Assembly (NCBI GenBank): GCA_012729055.1 | Contig: JAAYDW010000053.1 | Location: 20,159-84,158 of the forward strand | Source of the DNA: Deltaproteobacteria bacterium | GTDB taxonomy: Bacteria; Desulfobacterota; Syntrophia; Syntrophales; Smithellaceae | Reading direction: 5' to 3' | Length of the DNA: 64,000 nucleotides | Shown: piece by piece, positions 1 to 8,008 of the stretch | Numbering within the stretch: the first letter of the stretch is position 1 | Layout of the letters: every line of letters starts with the position of its first letter | The notes under the pieces: model-generated | What the model saw: only the letters and a program-made list of their open reading frames with translations | Told to the model about the DNA's origin: nothing | Database searches by the model: none | Position numbers and translations under genes: made by a program

Positions 1-279
1 GGCATCAAAAATATTCAGACGCACGAACCGGCGGGCGTTGTCCTGGAGTATGATCCAGAAAGCAGACAACTTCGAATCGATGTCCGTAATCTTTTGCGGG
101 CGGGCGATGACGTGGAACTCCTCCTGCCGCGGGAAGTCGCGCCGGTAGACACCGGACATTTGACCGGCGAGCAGGGGAAAGCCCTTCAGAGGGTCCATGC
201 GGGCAGCAGGATTTTTCTCCCCTTTGACCGGCCCGTCCCCCCGGGCGCCCTCTTGCGGAAAAAAATCACGCCGCAATAA
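1..279 (+). CDS. U32 family peptidase, C-terminal end (5' truncated by window)
   Basis: The reading frame is open from base 1 and stops at TAA 277-279, so only about 92 C-terminal residues are present. The track entry at 94 is an internal TTG, not the start. The residues R-N-x(3)-G-D-x-V-E-L-L-L-P, followed near the end by F-x-x-P-V-P-x-G-A-L-L-R-K, look like the small beta-barrel C-terminal domain of U32 (PrtC/YegQ/TrhP) proteins, which act in collagenase-like proteolysis or tRNA hydroxylation. The iron-binding and catalytic part lies outside the window, so the subfamily cannot be given. The gene converges on the ompA-like gene and shares a terminator with it. Confidence 0.72.
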   Translation, partial: GIKNIQTHEPAGVVLEYDPESRQLRIDVRNLLRAGDDVELLLPREVAPVDTGHLTGEQGKALQRVHAGSRIFLPFDRPVPPGALLRKKITPQ

Positions 280-280
280 A

Positions 281-315
281 AAAAGCCCCCGCAGCGCGCT
301 GCGGGGGCCTCTTTT
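281..315. terminator. Bidirectional hairpin terminator
   Basis: A perfect 11-bp inverted repeat, GCCCCCGCAGC with its complement (285-295 and 298-308), has A-runs on the left and a CTCTTTT tail on the right. It can therefore terminate both the U32 gene (+) and the OmpA-family gene (-). Confidence 0.85.
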
Positions 316-358
316 GACGTAGTGCCTTCCGGCCGGCCAAGCCGGCCGTCTTGTTTCT

Positions 359-1546
359 TTACTTCTTGATTACGAACTCGGCGACGGCTTCCACGCGACG
401 GTTCTGGGCGCGGCCCTTGGCCGTCTTGTTGGAGGCAATCGGGCTGTCCTCGCCGAACCCTCTGGCGGTGAGGCGCGATTTGTCGATGCCGTGCTTTTCC
501 ACCAGGTGTTTCACAACCGCTTCCGCGCGTTCCTGGGACAGCTTCTTGTTGTATGCCGCCGCACCCGTGGAATCCGTGTGTCCGTCGATTTCAACATTGA
601 GGTCCGGATTCTGTTTGAGCACATCGGCCAGCTCGTCGATGTCGCTGTAGAAGCCCTTCTTGATCGTGGATTTGTCGAAGTCAAACTGCACGTTCAGCGT
701 AGCCCGGCCTTTTTCAAGAATCGCGGGTCTTGCCGCCGCCCGGGGTTTGACCTCCTGGACGACCGGCGGAGGACAACCGTCATTGTCCACTTTCACACCG
801 GCGGGCGTGCCGGGGCACTTGTCTCTGTAATCGGGAACGCCGTCCTTGTCGGAATCGAGCGGACAACCGTCCTGATCGACTGCAACGCCGGCGGGCGTGC
901 CGGGGCATTTGTCCATATTGTCCGGAACACCGTCCCTATCCGAGTCTAAAACCACCGGGGCAGCAGGCGCCGGCTCAGGCGCGGGTTCTGCTTTCTTGGC
1001 GCCGCCGAACGCAATCGTAAGGCCCACCGTAGCCAGCAGGTTGTTATGCATGGAGTCAAACGGAATAATGTGGCGGACATCCGCGCGCAGGGCGAAGTTC
1101 TCCGAGAGGAAATACTTAAGACCGCCGCCGTAGCTGGCGGTGAATTTGTCCCGCCTGTCCTCCGTCGTCATCTCAAAGGCGTTGCTGTAATGTGCGCCGC
1201 CCACGCCCAAGGCCACAAACGGAACGAGAGCGCTGTCGGGAAGGATATTGAAGACGCCTTCCAGACCGTATCCCACAAATTTGATGTCCGACTCTGTGTT
1301 GTTGCTCCACATGATCGCCGTGGGGACGTAATGCGCGTAGGCTTCAACGCCGATGTACCGGGAAAAATTGTAGCCGGCGCGCAGACCGAGGGAAATCGTG
1401 CTTTTCAAATCCTCATTGCCTTCAAACTTGTACATGCCGATGGTCGGCGTGATGTTCACCGACCCCGCTTTCACCTGCGCGTATCCTGGAGCGACCAACA
1501 ACATCGTCAACAGCAGGACCGCCAATAACGAAACTCCTTTTTTCAT
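359..1546 (-). CDS. OmpA-family outer membrane protein with thrombospondin type-3 repeats
   Basis: This 395-residue protein has a signal peptide (MKKGVSLLAVLLLTMLLVAPGYAQ) and an OmpA-like eight-strand barrel region from about residue 25 to 185. A Pro/Ala hinge is followed by two calcium-binding type-3 repeats (DSDRDGVPDNMDKCPGTPAG, then a near copy). A C-terminal OmpA peptidoglycan-binding domain spans about 285-390 and contains FDFDKSTIK, DGHTDSTG and NRRVEA. It should tether the outer membrane to the cell wall, as OprF/OmpA do. The start is supported by AGGAG upstream. An imperfect inverted repeat lies in its leader or promoter. Confidence 0.93.
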   Translation of the reverse strand: MKKGVSLLAVLLLTMLLVAPGYAQVKAGSVNITPTIGMYKFEGNEDLKSTISLGLRAGYNFSRYIGVEAYAHYVPTAIMWSNNTESDIKFVGYGLEGVFNILPDSALVPFVALGVGGAHYSNAFEMTTEDRRDKFTASYGGGLKYFLSENFALRADVRHIIPFDSMHNNLLATVGLTIAFGGAKKAEPAPEPAPAAPVVLDSDRDGVPDNMDKCPGTPAGVAVDQDGCPLDSDKDGVPDYRDKCPGTPAGVKVDNDGCPPPVVQEVKPRAAARPAILEKGRATLNVQFDFDKSTIKKGFYSDIDELADVLKQNPDLNVEIDGHTDSTGAAAYNKKLSQERAEAVVKHLVEKHGIDKSRLTARGFGEDSPIASNKTAKGRAQNRRVEAVAEFVIKK

Positions 1547-1578
1547 GGCTTTCTCTCCTTTTTTGTTAAATTAAATTC

Positions 1579-1610
1579 TTAACCGGTTTTGCATGATTAA
1601 AACCCGTTAA
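1579..1610. repeat. Inverted repeat upstream of the ompA-like gene
   Basis: TTAACCGGTTTT, 8 nt, then AAAACCCGTTAA form 12-bp arms that pair at 11 of 12 positions. It lies 33-64 nt upstream of the ompA-like start codon. It could be an operator or, if transcribed, a leader hairpin of the abundant porin mRNA. I see no T-run next to it, so it is not an obvious terminator. Confidence 0.5.
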
Positions 1611-1796
1611 CTTGCTTTCTCAGCACGTCCTTATGCTTTTATGATGGTTAAATACGTGGGATTCCGTGTCCTGTCGATAACATTTATAAGCTTTTGCGCC
1701 AAAAAGTCAATACGATTTTGTTTTTTTTCGATCGGGCCGAATCGCATGCATCGTCCTTCTTTGAAAGACTCCGATAGCTTTTCCGGCATCGGGCGG

Positions 1797-3455
1797 TCAC
1801 CTGCCCCGGCGGTCCGCTTCGAAAAGCATTTGTGCAATGCAGTCGCCGATGAGCGAATAAGGCAGCAAAACCTCGTTGGCGCCGCTCTTTTTCAAGTCCT
1901 CGACATGTTCGGTCGAATCCGCAGTCGCCACGATCAAGGCGTTCGGCGCCAGCGCCCGGCAGGTTTTGACCAGCGTCAGATTGTTGGTGTTCTTAAGCAG
2001 CATGTCCGGAATCGTGGAAAGAATGATATCGGCCGCGGCGACATGAGCGTGCTCGAGCGTATCCATGCTGCTGATATCGCCGAAAATTCCCTTGACGTTG
2101 CGGGTTCCGAGTTCCTTGAGCACTTCGAGATTGAAATCGATCACGAGGATTTTCGCAAGCAGCCGGGGAGCGACAGCTTCCAGTTTTTCAATGAGCGCCC
2201 GCGCGCCGCGGTGATAGCCCAGCAGAACGATCGGATAGTGAGGCTCCCCGGCTTCGGCCGCGACCGCCGCATCCCGGGAAGGAAAGCCCAGCGCGGTCAG
2301 AACCCGGTTAAACGCCAGATAGAGCGCGTGGTTGCCTTTGATGAAATAGGAAGACAAAACGGAAGTGATCGCCATGGCGTAAATGATCAGCGACATCAGC
2401 GGCTGCTCGATATGGCCGTAGCTCACGCCGAGGGCCGCGACCACCAGCGAAAATTCGCTGATCTGCGCCAGGTTCAGACTGGCGATGAAGCTGGTGCGCC
2501 GACCGCTGCCGGACAGCGCCAGAATCGGATAAATCGTGAGAAAGCGGGACACGATGACAAAGAAGACGATCAGCGCCGCCATGATGAGCGTGGCCGCGTC
2601 GGGGAAGGGAATTTTCATGCCGATGGAAAGAAAAAAAAGCGTCAGAAAAAAATCGCGCAGCGGCAGCACCTTCGCCGTCACGTGCACCCCGTAGGGAAAC
2701 GAGGCGATCGCCGCCCCGGCGATCAGCGCGCCCATCTCCATCGACATGCCGATGAACGATCCGAGCCCGGCCATGAACGCGCACCAGGCAATGGATACGG
2801 CCACGACCATTTCCGGCGTTTTGGTGATTTGCGCAAAAACCCAGCGCAGTCCATACCGGCTGAGCGCAAAGCCCACTGCCAGCAGGAGGAAACCCTTCCC
2901 GAGCGCCAGCGCTACAAGATGCAGCTGCGGATCGAGAAAATTAGGCTGCAGCGCCAGAATCAGAATCGCCCAAAGGTCCTGAAAAATGAGAATACCGAGG
3001 CTGATCCGTCCGGGCAGCGTGTCGAGTTCGAACTTGTCGTATAAAAGCTTCACGACGATGGCCGTGCTGGAAAGCGCACAAAAGAGCGCCAGATACAAAG
3101 CGTCGATCCGGCCCCCGCCGAGCGGAAAGCCGAGCAGGGCAAAAAATCCCAGACCGATGAGCACGCACAGGACAAACTGGCCGACGCCGGCATAAACGAG
3201 CTTGCGGCCGGAGGAAAGCAGTTTGGCGGGATTGAGCTCCAGGCCGATGATGAACAGCAGGAGGATCAAACCGATCTCGGAGATGACTTCAATATTGTCG
3301 GGATGGGAAACGAGCGAAAACCCGATCTGCGGGCCGACCAGCGCCCCGGCCACCAGATAGCCGAGAATAACCGGCTGACGGCACAACTGAAAAATAAAAC
3401 CCAGCGCCGTTGCCGCCAGAACCGCGATGCCGATTTCCGGCAGAATTCCATGCAT
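1797..3455 (-). CDS. CPA2-family monovalent cation:proton antiporter with RCK domain (Kef-like)
   Basis: This 552-residue integral membrane protein has about a dozen hydrophobic segments in residues 1-385. They start with a CPA2 signature (Q-L-C-R-Q-P-V-I-L-G-Y-L-V-A-G) and include G-x(3)-F-Q-D-L-W-A-I in the ion-translocation core. A cytosolic TrkA-N/RCK domain occupies about 405-550 (PIVLLGYHRGARALIEKLE). The family exports K+ or Na+ in exchange for protons. The RCK fold here is slightly shorter than in E. coli KefB/C, and no glutathione-site residues can be assigned. It starts 42 nt after the alcohol dehydrogenase gene on the same strand, preceded by GAGGA, so the two may be co-transcribed. 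Confidence 0.88.
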   Translation of the reverse strand: MHGILPEIGIAVLAATALGFIFQLCRQPVILGYLVAGALVGPQIGFSLVSHPDNIEVISEIGLILLLFIIGLELNPAKLLSSGRKLVYAGVGQFVLCVLIGLGFFALLGFPLGGGRIDALYLALFCALSSTAIVVKLLYDKFELDTLPGRISLGILIFQDLWAILILALQPNFLDPQLHLVALALGKGFLLLAVGFALSRYGLRWVFAQITKTPEMVVAVSIAWCAFMAGLGSFIGMSMEMGALIAGAAIASFPYGVHVTAKVLPLRDFFLTLFFLSIGMKIPFPDAATLIMAALIVFFVIVSRFLTIYPILALSGSGRRTSFIASLNLAQISEFSLVVAALGVSYGHIEQPLMSLIIYAMAITSVLSSYFIKGNHALYLAFNRVLTALGFPSRDAAVAAEAGEPHYPIVLLGYHRGARALIEKLEAVAPRLLAKILVIDFNLEVLKELGTRNVKGIFGDISSMDTLEHAHVAAADIILSTIPDMLLKNTNNLTLVKTCRALAPNALIVATADSTEHVEDLKKSGANEVLLPYSLIGDCIAQMLFEADRRGR

Positions 3456-3497
3456 GGCCTACATCCTCATTTCGGAAGCAAGGGGCGTCGCCGCCCG

Positions 3498-4655
3498 CTA
3501 CAAACAGCGTTTCAAAATGTCCCGCATCATGTCCAGCGTAACATCCTGCCTTTCGCCCATATCGACCATGCCGTGGGCGGCGAGCAGTTCCGCCACCCGT
3601 TCGATGTCGACCCCGGTCAGGCCGTATCCGGCGAAGCGCGTCGGCAATCCCATCGCTTCAAAAAAGGCGCGGGTTTTTCCGATTGCTTCCGCCAGGCGTT
3701 TTGTCTCGCCGCCGGCCGATAGCCCCCAGATGCGCTCGCCGTACTGAAGCAGTTTTTCCCGCTTGCCCGGCAGGCGGACCGCCAGCATGGCGGGCACCAG
3801 GCAGGCCAGGGTTTCGGCGTGGGCCAGTCCGTACAGGACCGTCAGTTCGTAGCCCAGACGGTGCGCCGACCAGTCCTGCGGAACGCCCGCGCCGATGAGT
3901 CCGTTCAACCCGAGCGTCGCCGCCCACATGAGATTGGCCCGCACGTCGTAGTTTTGGGGCTGCACAAGCGCCTTAGGTCCCTGGTCGATGAGAACGTGGA
4001 GCAACCCCTCGGCCAGACGGTCCTGCACCTCGCCGCCCGCCGGATAGGTCAGATACTGCTCCAGAACATGCGCAAACGTATCGACCACGCCGTTGCCGAT
4101 CTGGGCGCAAGGCAGCGTGTAGGTCTTGGTCGGATCGAGGGCGGCAAAACGCGGATGCAGCAGGGGATTCATGACGCCCTTCTTGATGCGATACGCCTTG
4201 CGTGAAAGAATCGCCCGGCTGTTCATTTCCGAACCGCTCGCCGGCAGCGTCACCACGGCGCCGACCGGGAGCGTCTGCCGGATGGCGGCCCCCGCCCGGT
4301 CCATGAGGAGAAACGGATCGTCCGCGAAGGGAACGGCGGCGGACATGAATTTCGCCGCGTCGATGACGGAACCGCCTCCCACCGCGACGATCCAATCAAT
4401 CTTTTTTTCCCGGGCCAGTTCCACGCCCGGGAGGATCAGATCGTAGTCCGGATTCGGAGCGATGCCGCCGAATTCCACAAGATCATACCCCCGCAGGGCG
4501 GCCAGAACGTCATCAAGCGCGCCGGATGCCCGGGCGCCGGCGCCGCCGTAAACGATCATTACCCTGGCATTCCGGGGGATTTCCCCGGCGATCAGCCGGA
4601 TGGCGTCCTTGCCGAAAAAAACTTTTGTCGGATTGTGAAACGTAAAATTGAGCAT
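3498..4655 (-). CDS. Iron-containing alcohol dehydrogenase (YqhD/butanol dehydrogenase-like)
   Basis: This group III alcohol dehydrogenase of about 385 residues would reduce aldehydes with NAD(P)H in the cytoplasm. The start MLNFTFHNPTKVFFGK is chosen because GGAGGCGACGAA precedes ATG at 4655; the 4694 start in the track has no such site. Visible features are GGGSVIDAAK (nucleotide binding), PASGSEMNS, and the metal ligands D and H in GNGVVDTFAHVLEQ. Two further His occur in W-S-A-H-R-L-G-Y-E-L and G-L-A-H-A-E-T-L. The opening sequence and the DxxxH spacing are closest to YqhD/BdhA. Its substrate is unknown. Confidence 0.9.
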   Translation of the reverse strand: MLNFTFHNPTKVFFGKDAIRLIAGEIPRNARVMIVYGGAGARASGALDDVLAALRGYDLVEFGGIAPNPDYDLILPGVELAREKKIDWIVAVGGGSVIDAAKFMSAAVPFADDPFLLMDRAGAAIRQTLPVGAVVTLPASGSEMNSRAILSRKAYRIKKGVMNPLLHPRFAALDPTKTYTLPCAQIGNGVVDTFAHVLEQYLTYPAGGEVQDRLAEGLLHVLIDQGPKALVQPQNYDVRANLMWAATLGLNGLIGAGVPQDWSAHRLGYELTVLYGLAHAETLACLVPAMLAVRLPGKREKLLQYGERIWGLSAGGETKRLAEAIGKTRAFFEAMGLPTRFAGYGLTGVDIERVAELLAAHGMVDMGERQDVTLDMMRDILKRCL

Positions 4656-4806
4656 TTCGTCGCCTCCGGCGATGCGCGTCCTCCGGCCAAACAAGCCGGC
4701 AGGCCGTGTGTTTCATCCTAAGGAAAAACGCCCCGGCCTGTCAATGAAAAACTGCCGCCGGCCGGCGCGGCGTCACTGCTCCGCCGCGCCTTTTTACCCT
4801 TTGATA

Positions 4807-4835
4807 TTGACCCTGTCCCCCTTTCGTGTTAGGGA
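4807..4835 (+). promoter_or_regulatory. Candidate sigma-70 promoter of glyQS
   Basis: TTGACC (4807-4812), a 17-nt spacer and TAGGGA (4830-4835). The -35 element is good and the -10 weak. The start codon is about 68 nt downstream of the predicted transcription start. Confidence 0.45.
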
Positions 4836-4909
4836 ACCGCATGTCATTTTAAAGATGCGGATCGACAGGTCAAACCTGGCTTCTCATCGGTTAAAAAAAG
4901 GAGGACGTT

Positions 4910-5782
4910 GTGACTTTTCAGGAATTATTGATTGCGCTGGAACGATACTGGCATACCCAGGGCTGCGTCATTCAGCAGCCTTACGATATGGAAGTCGGCG
5001 CGGGAACCTTTCACCCGGCCACCTGCCTGCGCGCGCTGGGCCCCGAACCGTGGAACGTGGCCTACGTGCAGCCGTCCCGCCGCCCGACCGACGGCCGCTA
5101 CGGTGAAAACCCCAACCGCCTGCAGCACTATTACCAGTACCAGGTGATCATGAAACCGTCGCCCATGAACATTCAGGAACTTTATCTCAACTCGCTTCGA
5201 AGCTTCGGCATCGATCCGCTGGAGCACGACATCCGGTTCGTGGAGGACGACTGGGAATCCCCCACGCTGGGCGCCTGGGGACTGGGCTGGGAAGTCTGGC
5301 TCGACGGCATGGAGATTTCGCAGTTCACCTATTTCCAGCAGGTAGGCGGATTCGACTGCAATCCGGTCTGCGCCGAGCTGACCTACGGCACGGAGCGCAT
5401 CGCCATGTACATCCAGGGCGTCAACAATGTTTACGACCTGCAGTGGACCGACACGGTCAGGTACGGAGACGTCCACCACCGGGGCGAAGTGGAATTTTCC
5501 ACCTACAACTTCGAAGTGGCCGACATTCCCATGCTGCGCAAGCTCTTTGACATGTACGAAGAAGAAGCGCTGCGCATCGCCGAAAAGAACCTGCCGCTGC
5601 CGGCCTACGACTACTGCCTGAAGTGCTCGCACACGTTTAACCTGCTGAACGCCCGCGGCGCCATCAGCGTCGCCGAACGCACCAGCTACATCGGACGCGT
5701 CCGCAATCTGGCGCGCGTGAGCGCGGAACTTTACATGAAACAACGGGAAGAACTGGGATACCCCCTGCTGAAGACCGCGTAA
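4910..5782 (+). CDS. glyQ: Glycyl-tRNA synthetase alpha subunit
   Basis: The 290-residue catalytic alpha chain of the alpha2-beta2 bacterial glycyl-tRNA synthetase charges tRNA-Gly with glycine. It opens with [20 protein letters not shown] and contains [16 protein letters not shown] and the class II motif-2-like [17 protein letters not shown], all diagnostic. The start is GTG at 4910, preceded by the strong site AAAGGAGGACGTT. It is followed 18 nt later by glyS, as expected for the two-subunit enzyme. Confidence 0.98.
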   Translation: MTFQELLIALERYWHTQGCVIQQPYDMEVGAGTFHPATCLRALGPEPWNVAYVQPSRRPTDGRYGENPNRLQHYYQYQVIMKPSPMNIQELYLNSLRSFGIDPLEHDIRFVEDDWESPTLGAWGLGWEVWLDGMEISQFTYFQQVGGFDCNPVCAELTYGTERIAMYIQGVNNVYDLQWTDTVRYGDVHHRGEVEFSTYNFEVADIPMLRKLFDMYEEEALRIAEKNLPLPAYDYCLKCSHTFNLLNARGAISVAERTSYIGRVRNLARVSAELYMKQREELGYPLLKTA

Positions 5783-5800
5783 GCCTATACGGGAGAACCT

Positions 5801-7873
5801 ATGAGGAACGAACTGCTTTTTGAAATCGGAACGGAAGAAATCCCCGCCGGATTCTTATCCAGGGCGGTGGTCGATATGGAAGACATCATCCGCAAGTCGC
5901 TTACGGAAAAGCGCATCGCCTTCGACGGCGTCCGCTGCCTGGCCACGCCGCGCCGCCTGGTGCTCGCCATCGCCGATGTGGCGCCCCGCCAGGAAGACCA
6001 GACGATAGAAAAGCTGGGTCCGGCCAGGAAGGCCGCGTTCGACGAAAACGGCCGGCCGACCAAGGCGGCCATCGGCTTTGCCCGCGGGCAGGGGCTCGAC
6101 GTCTCCCGGCTCGAAACCATCACCACGGAAAAGGGCGAATATGTCGGCGCGCGCAAAACCGTGACCGGCCGGCCCACGGCGGAATTGCTGCCGGATATTC
6201 TCCGGAGCTTTCTGCTGGCGATTCCCTTCCGCAAATCCATGCGCTGGGGCGCGCACGAGCTGCGCTTCGCGCGTCCGATTCACTGGCTCGTGGCGCTTTA
6301 CGCCGGCCGGATCGTCCCGCTGAAAATCGAGGACATTGAAAGCGGCGACGCCTCCTGCGGCCACCGCTTCATGAGCCCCGGCGCTTTTCCCGTGACGGGT
6401 TTCGAGGACTATCTCAAGAAGACCAGGGAAAATTTCGTCATCGTCGATCCGGCGGAAAGGAAAACCCTGATCCTGGAGGAAGCCCGGCAGGCGGCGGCCG
6501 ACGTCGGCGGCCGGCTGTTTTACACGGACGATCTGCTGGAAACCGTCAGTTTCATCGTAGAATATCCGTTCATTCTCCGCGGCCGCTTCGACGAAAGCTA
6601 CCTGCAGATTCCCAAGGAAGTGCTGACCACCACCATGATCTCTCATCAGAAGTACTTTCCTGTGGTCAACGACGAAGGAAAGCTCCTGCCCTATTTCATT
6701 GCGGTGAGCAACACGCGCCCCCGCGATCCGGCCGTGGTGGCGGGCGGCAACGAGCGGGTCCTCAACGCGCGCCTTGCGGACGCCTCCTTCTTCTTCGAGG
6801 AAGATAAAAAAGTTCCGCTGGAAGACCGGGTCGAATCGCTCAAGAAAGTGGTGTTCCACACGCTCCTGGGCACCTCCCACAAGAAAGTCATGCGTTTCCG
6901 GAAACTGGCGGTTAAAATCGCCGCCAAAGTCAAGCCATCCGTCAAAAAGAACGTGGACCGCGCGGCGCTTCTGGCCAAGGCGGATCTGGAATCGCTGATG
7001 GTGGGAGAATTTTCGGAGCTGCAGGGCGTCATGGGACGCGAATACGCGCTTCTGGCCGGCGAAAAGCCGGAAATCGCCCAGGCCATTTACGAGCACTACC
7101 TGCCCATCGTGGCCGGCGGCGATCTGCCGCGGTCGGACGAAGGCGCAATCGTCGGCCTCGCCGACAAAGTGGATACCATCGTCGGTTTTTTCGCCGTCGG
7201 CATGCCGCCGTCCGGCACGGCCGATCCCTACGCGCTGCGCCGGCAGGCGCTGGGCGTCATCAACATCATTCTGGAGAAGCGCTACGCGCTGTCCCTGACG
7301 TTCCTGATAGACGAATGCCTGGCCGCGCTCAAGGATGTGTTGAGAAAACCGGCCGAAGACGTCAAAAAGGATGTGCTGGACTTTTTCCGGGGCCGGCTGC
7401 AAAACCAGCTCATCGCCCAGGGCTTCGCCTATGACACGGTGGACGCCGTTCTGGCCGCCGACATCGACGATCTCGTGACGGTCGGCGAAAAAGTCCGCGC
7501 GCTTCAGGACTTCCGCCAAAATCCGGAATTCGAACCTCTCTCCGTCGCCTTCAAACGGGTGGACAATATTTTAAAGGATTTCCGCAACGGCCAAATCGAC
7601 GTCAACCTGCTCTCCCAGGACGCGGAAATTAAATTATTCGCCTCCCTGGACACAATGAAAACCCGCGTGGAGAAATCCCTCGCCGAGAAGGACTTCCCCG
7701 CCGCGCTCAATCGTCTTTCCGCTCTGCGTCCCGCCGTGGATGCTTTTTTCGACTCCGTCATGGTCATGGATAAAGATGAACAGGTCCGGTTCAACCGGCT
7801 GTCCCTGCTTTACGAAATATCGGGGCTTTTCCACAAAATCGCCGATTTCTCCAGGATCGTCACCGCCGGCTGA
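5801..7873 (+). CDS. glyS: Glycyl-tRNA synthetase beta subunit
   Basis: This 690-residue beta subunit recognises tRNA-Gly and partners GlyQ. The N-terminal MRNELLFEIGTEEIPAGFLSRA is the family hallmark. Further typical blocks are RWGAHELRFARPIHWLVALY, PKEVLTTTMISHQKYFP and VGLADKVDTIVGFFA (HD-like region). The length is normal for the family. GGGAGA lies upstream of the ATG and the gene directly follows glyQ, so one transcript is expected. Confidence 0.98.
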   Translation: MRNELLFEIGTEEIPAGFLSRAVVDMEDIIRKSLTEKRIAFDGVRCLATPRRLVLAIADVAPRQEDQTIEKLGPARKAAFDENGRPTKAAIGFARGQGLDVSRLETITTEKGEYVGARKTVTGRPTAELLPDILRSFLLAIPFRKSMRWGAHELRFARPIHWLVALYAGRIVPLKIEDIESGDASCGHRFMSPGAFPVTGFEDYLKKTRENFVIVDPAERKTLILEEARQAAADVGGRLFYTDDLLETVSFIVEYPFILRGRFDESYLQIPKEVLTTTMISHQKYFPVVNDEGKLLPYFIAVSNTRPRDPAVVAGGNERVLNARLADASFFFEEDKKVPLEDRVESLKKVVFHTLLGTSHKKVMRFRKLAVKIAAKVKPSVKKNVDRAALLAKADLESLMVGEFSELQGVMGREYALLAGEKPEIAQAIYEHYLPIVAGGDLPRSDEGAIVGLADKVDTIVGFFAVGMPPSGTADPYALRRQALGVINIILEKRYALSLTFLIDECLAALKDVLRKPAEDVKKDVLDFFRGRLQNQLIAQGFAYDTVDAVLAADIDDLVTVGEKVRALQDFRQNPEFEPLSVAFKRVDNILKDFRNGQIDVNLLSQDAEIKLFASLDTMKTRVEKSLAEKDFPAALNRLSALRPAVDAFFDSVMVMDKDEQVRFNRLSLLYEISGLFHKIADFSRIVTAG

Positions 7874-7937
7874 AACAGCGCGGATTTACCGGAAAAGCTG
7901 TTCGGTTTTGCGTTCGGACTTCCGGAAATCAGTTTGA

Positions 7938-7966
7938 TTGACATTCACAGGAGCGCTTGTTAGTAT
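7938..7966 (+). promoter_or_regulatory. Sigma-70 promoter of the PilB/GspE-like ATPase gene
   Basis: A perfect -35 TTGACA (7938-7943), a 17-nt spacer and -10 TAGTAT (7961-7966). It lies between glyS and the ATPase gene, giving a leader of about 35 nt. Confidence 0.75.
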
Positions 7967-8008
7967 AAAATCGGTCCGACGGTCAAGGAGGACCAAAGAG
8001 GTAGCCTG

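Noticed and set aside
1641-3044. 467-aa plus-strand ORF
   Set aside because: It is antisense to the Kef-like gene and rich in R/Q/H, without a family match.
5855-7519. 554-aa ORF on the minus strand
   Set aside because: It is antisense to glyS; the composition (runs of H, G, V, F, R) is typical of mirror-frame translation of GC-rich codons.
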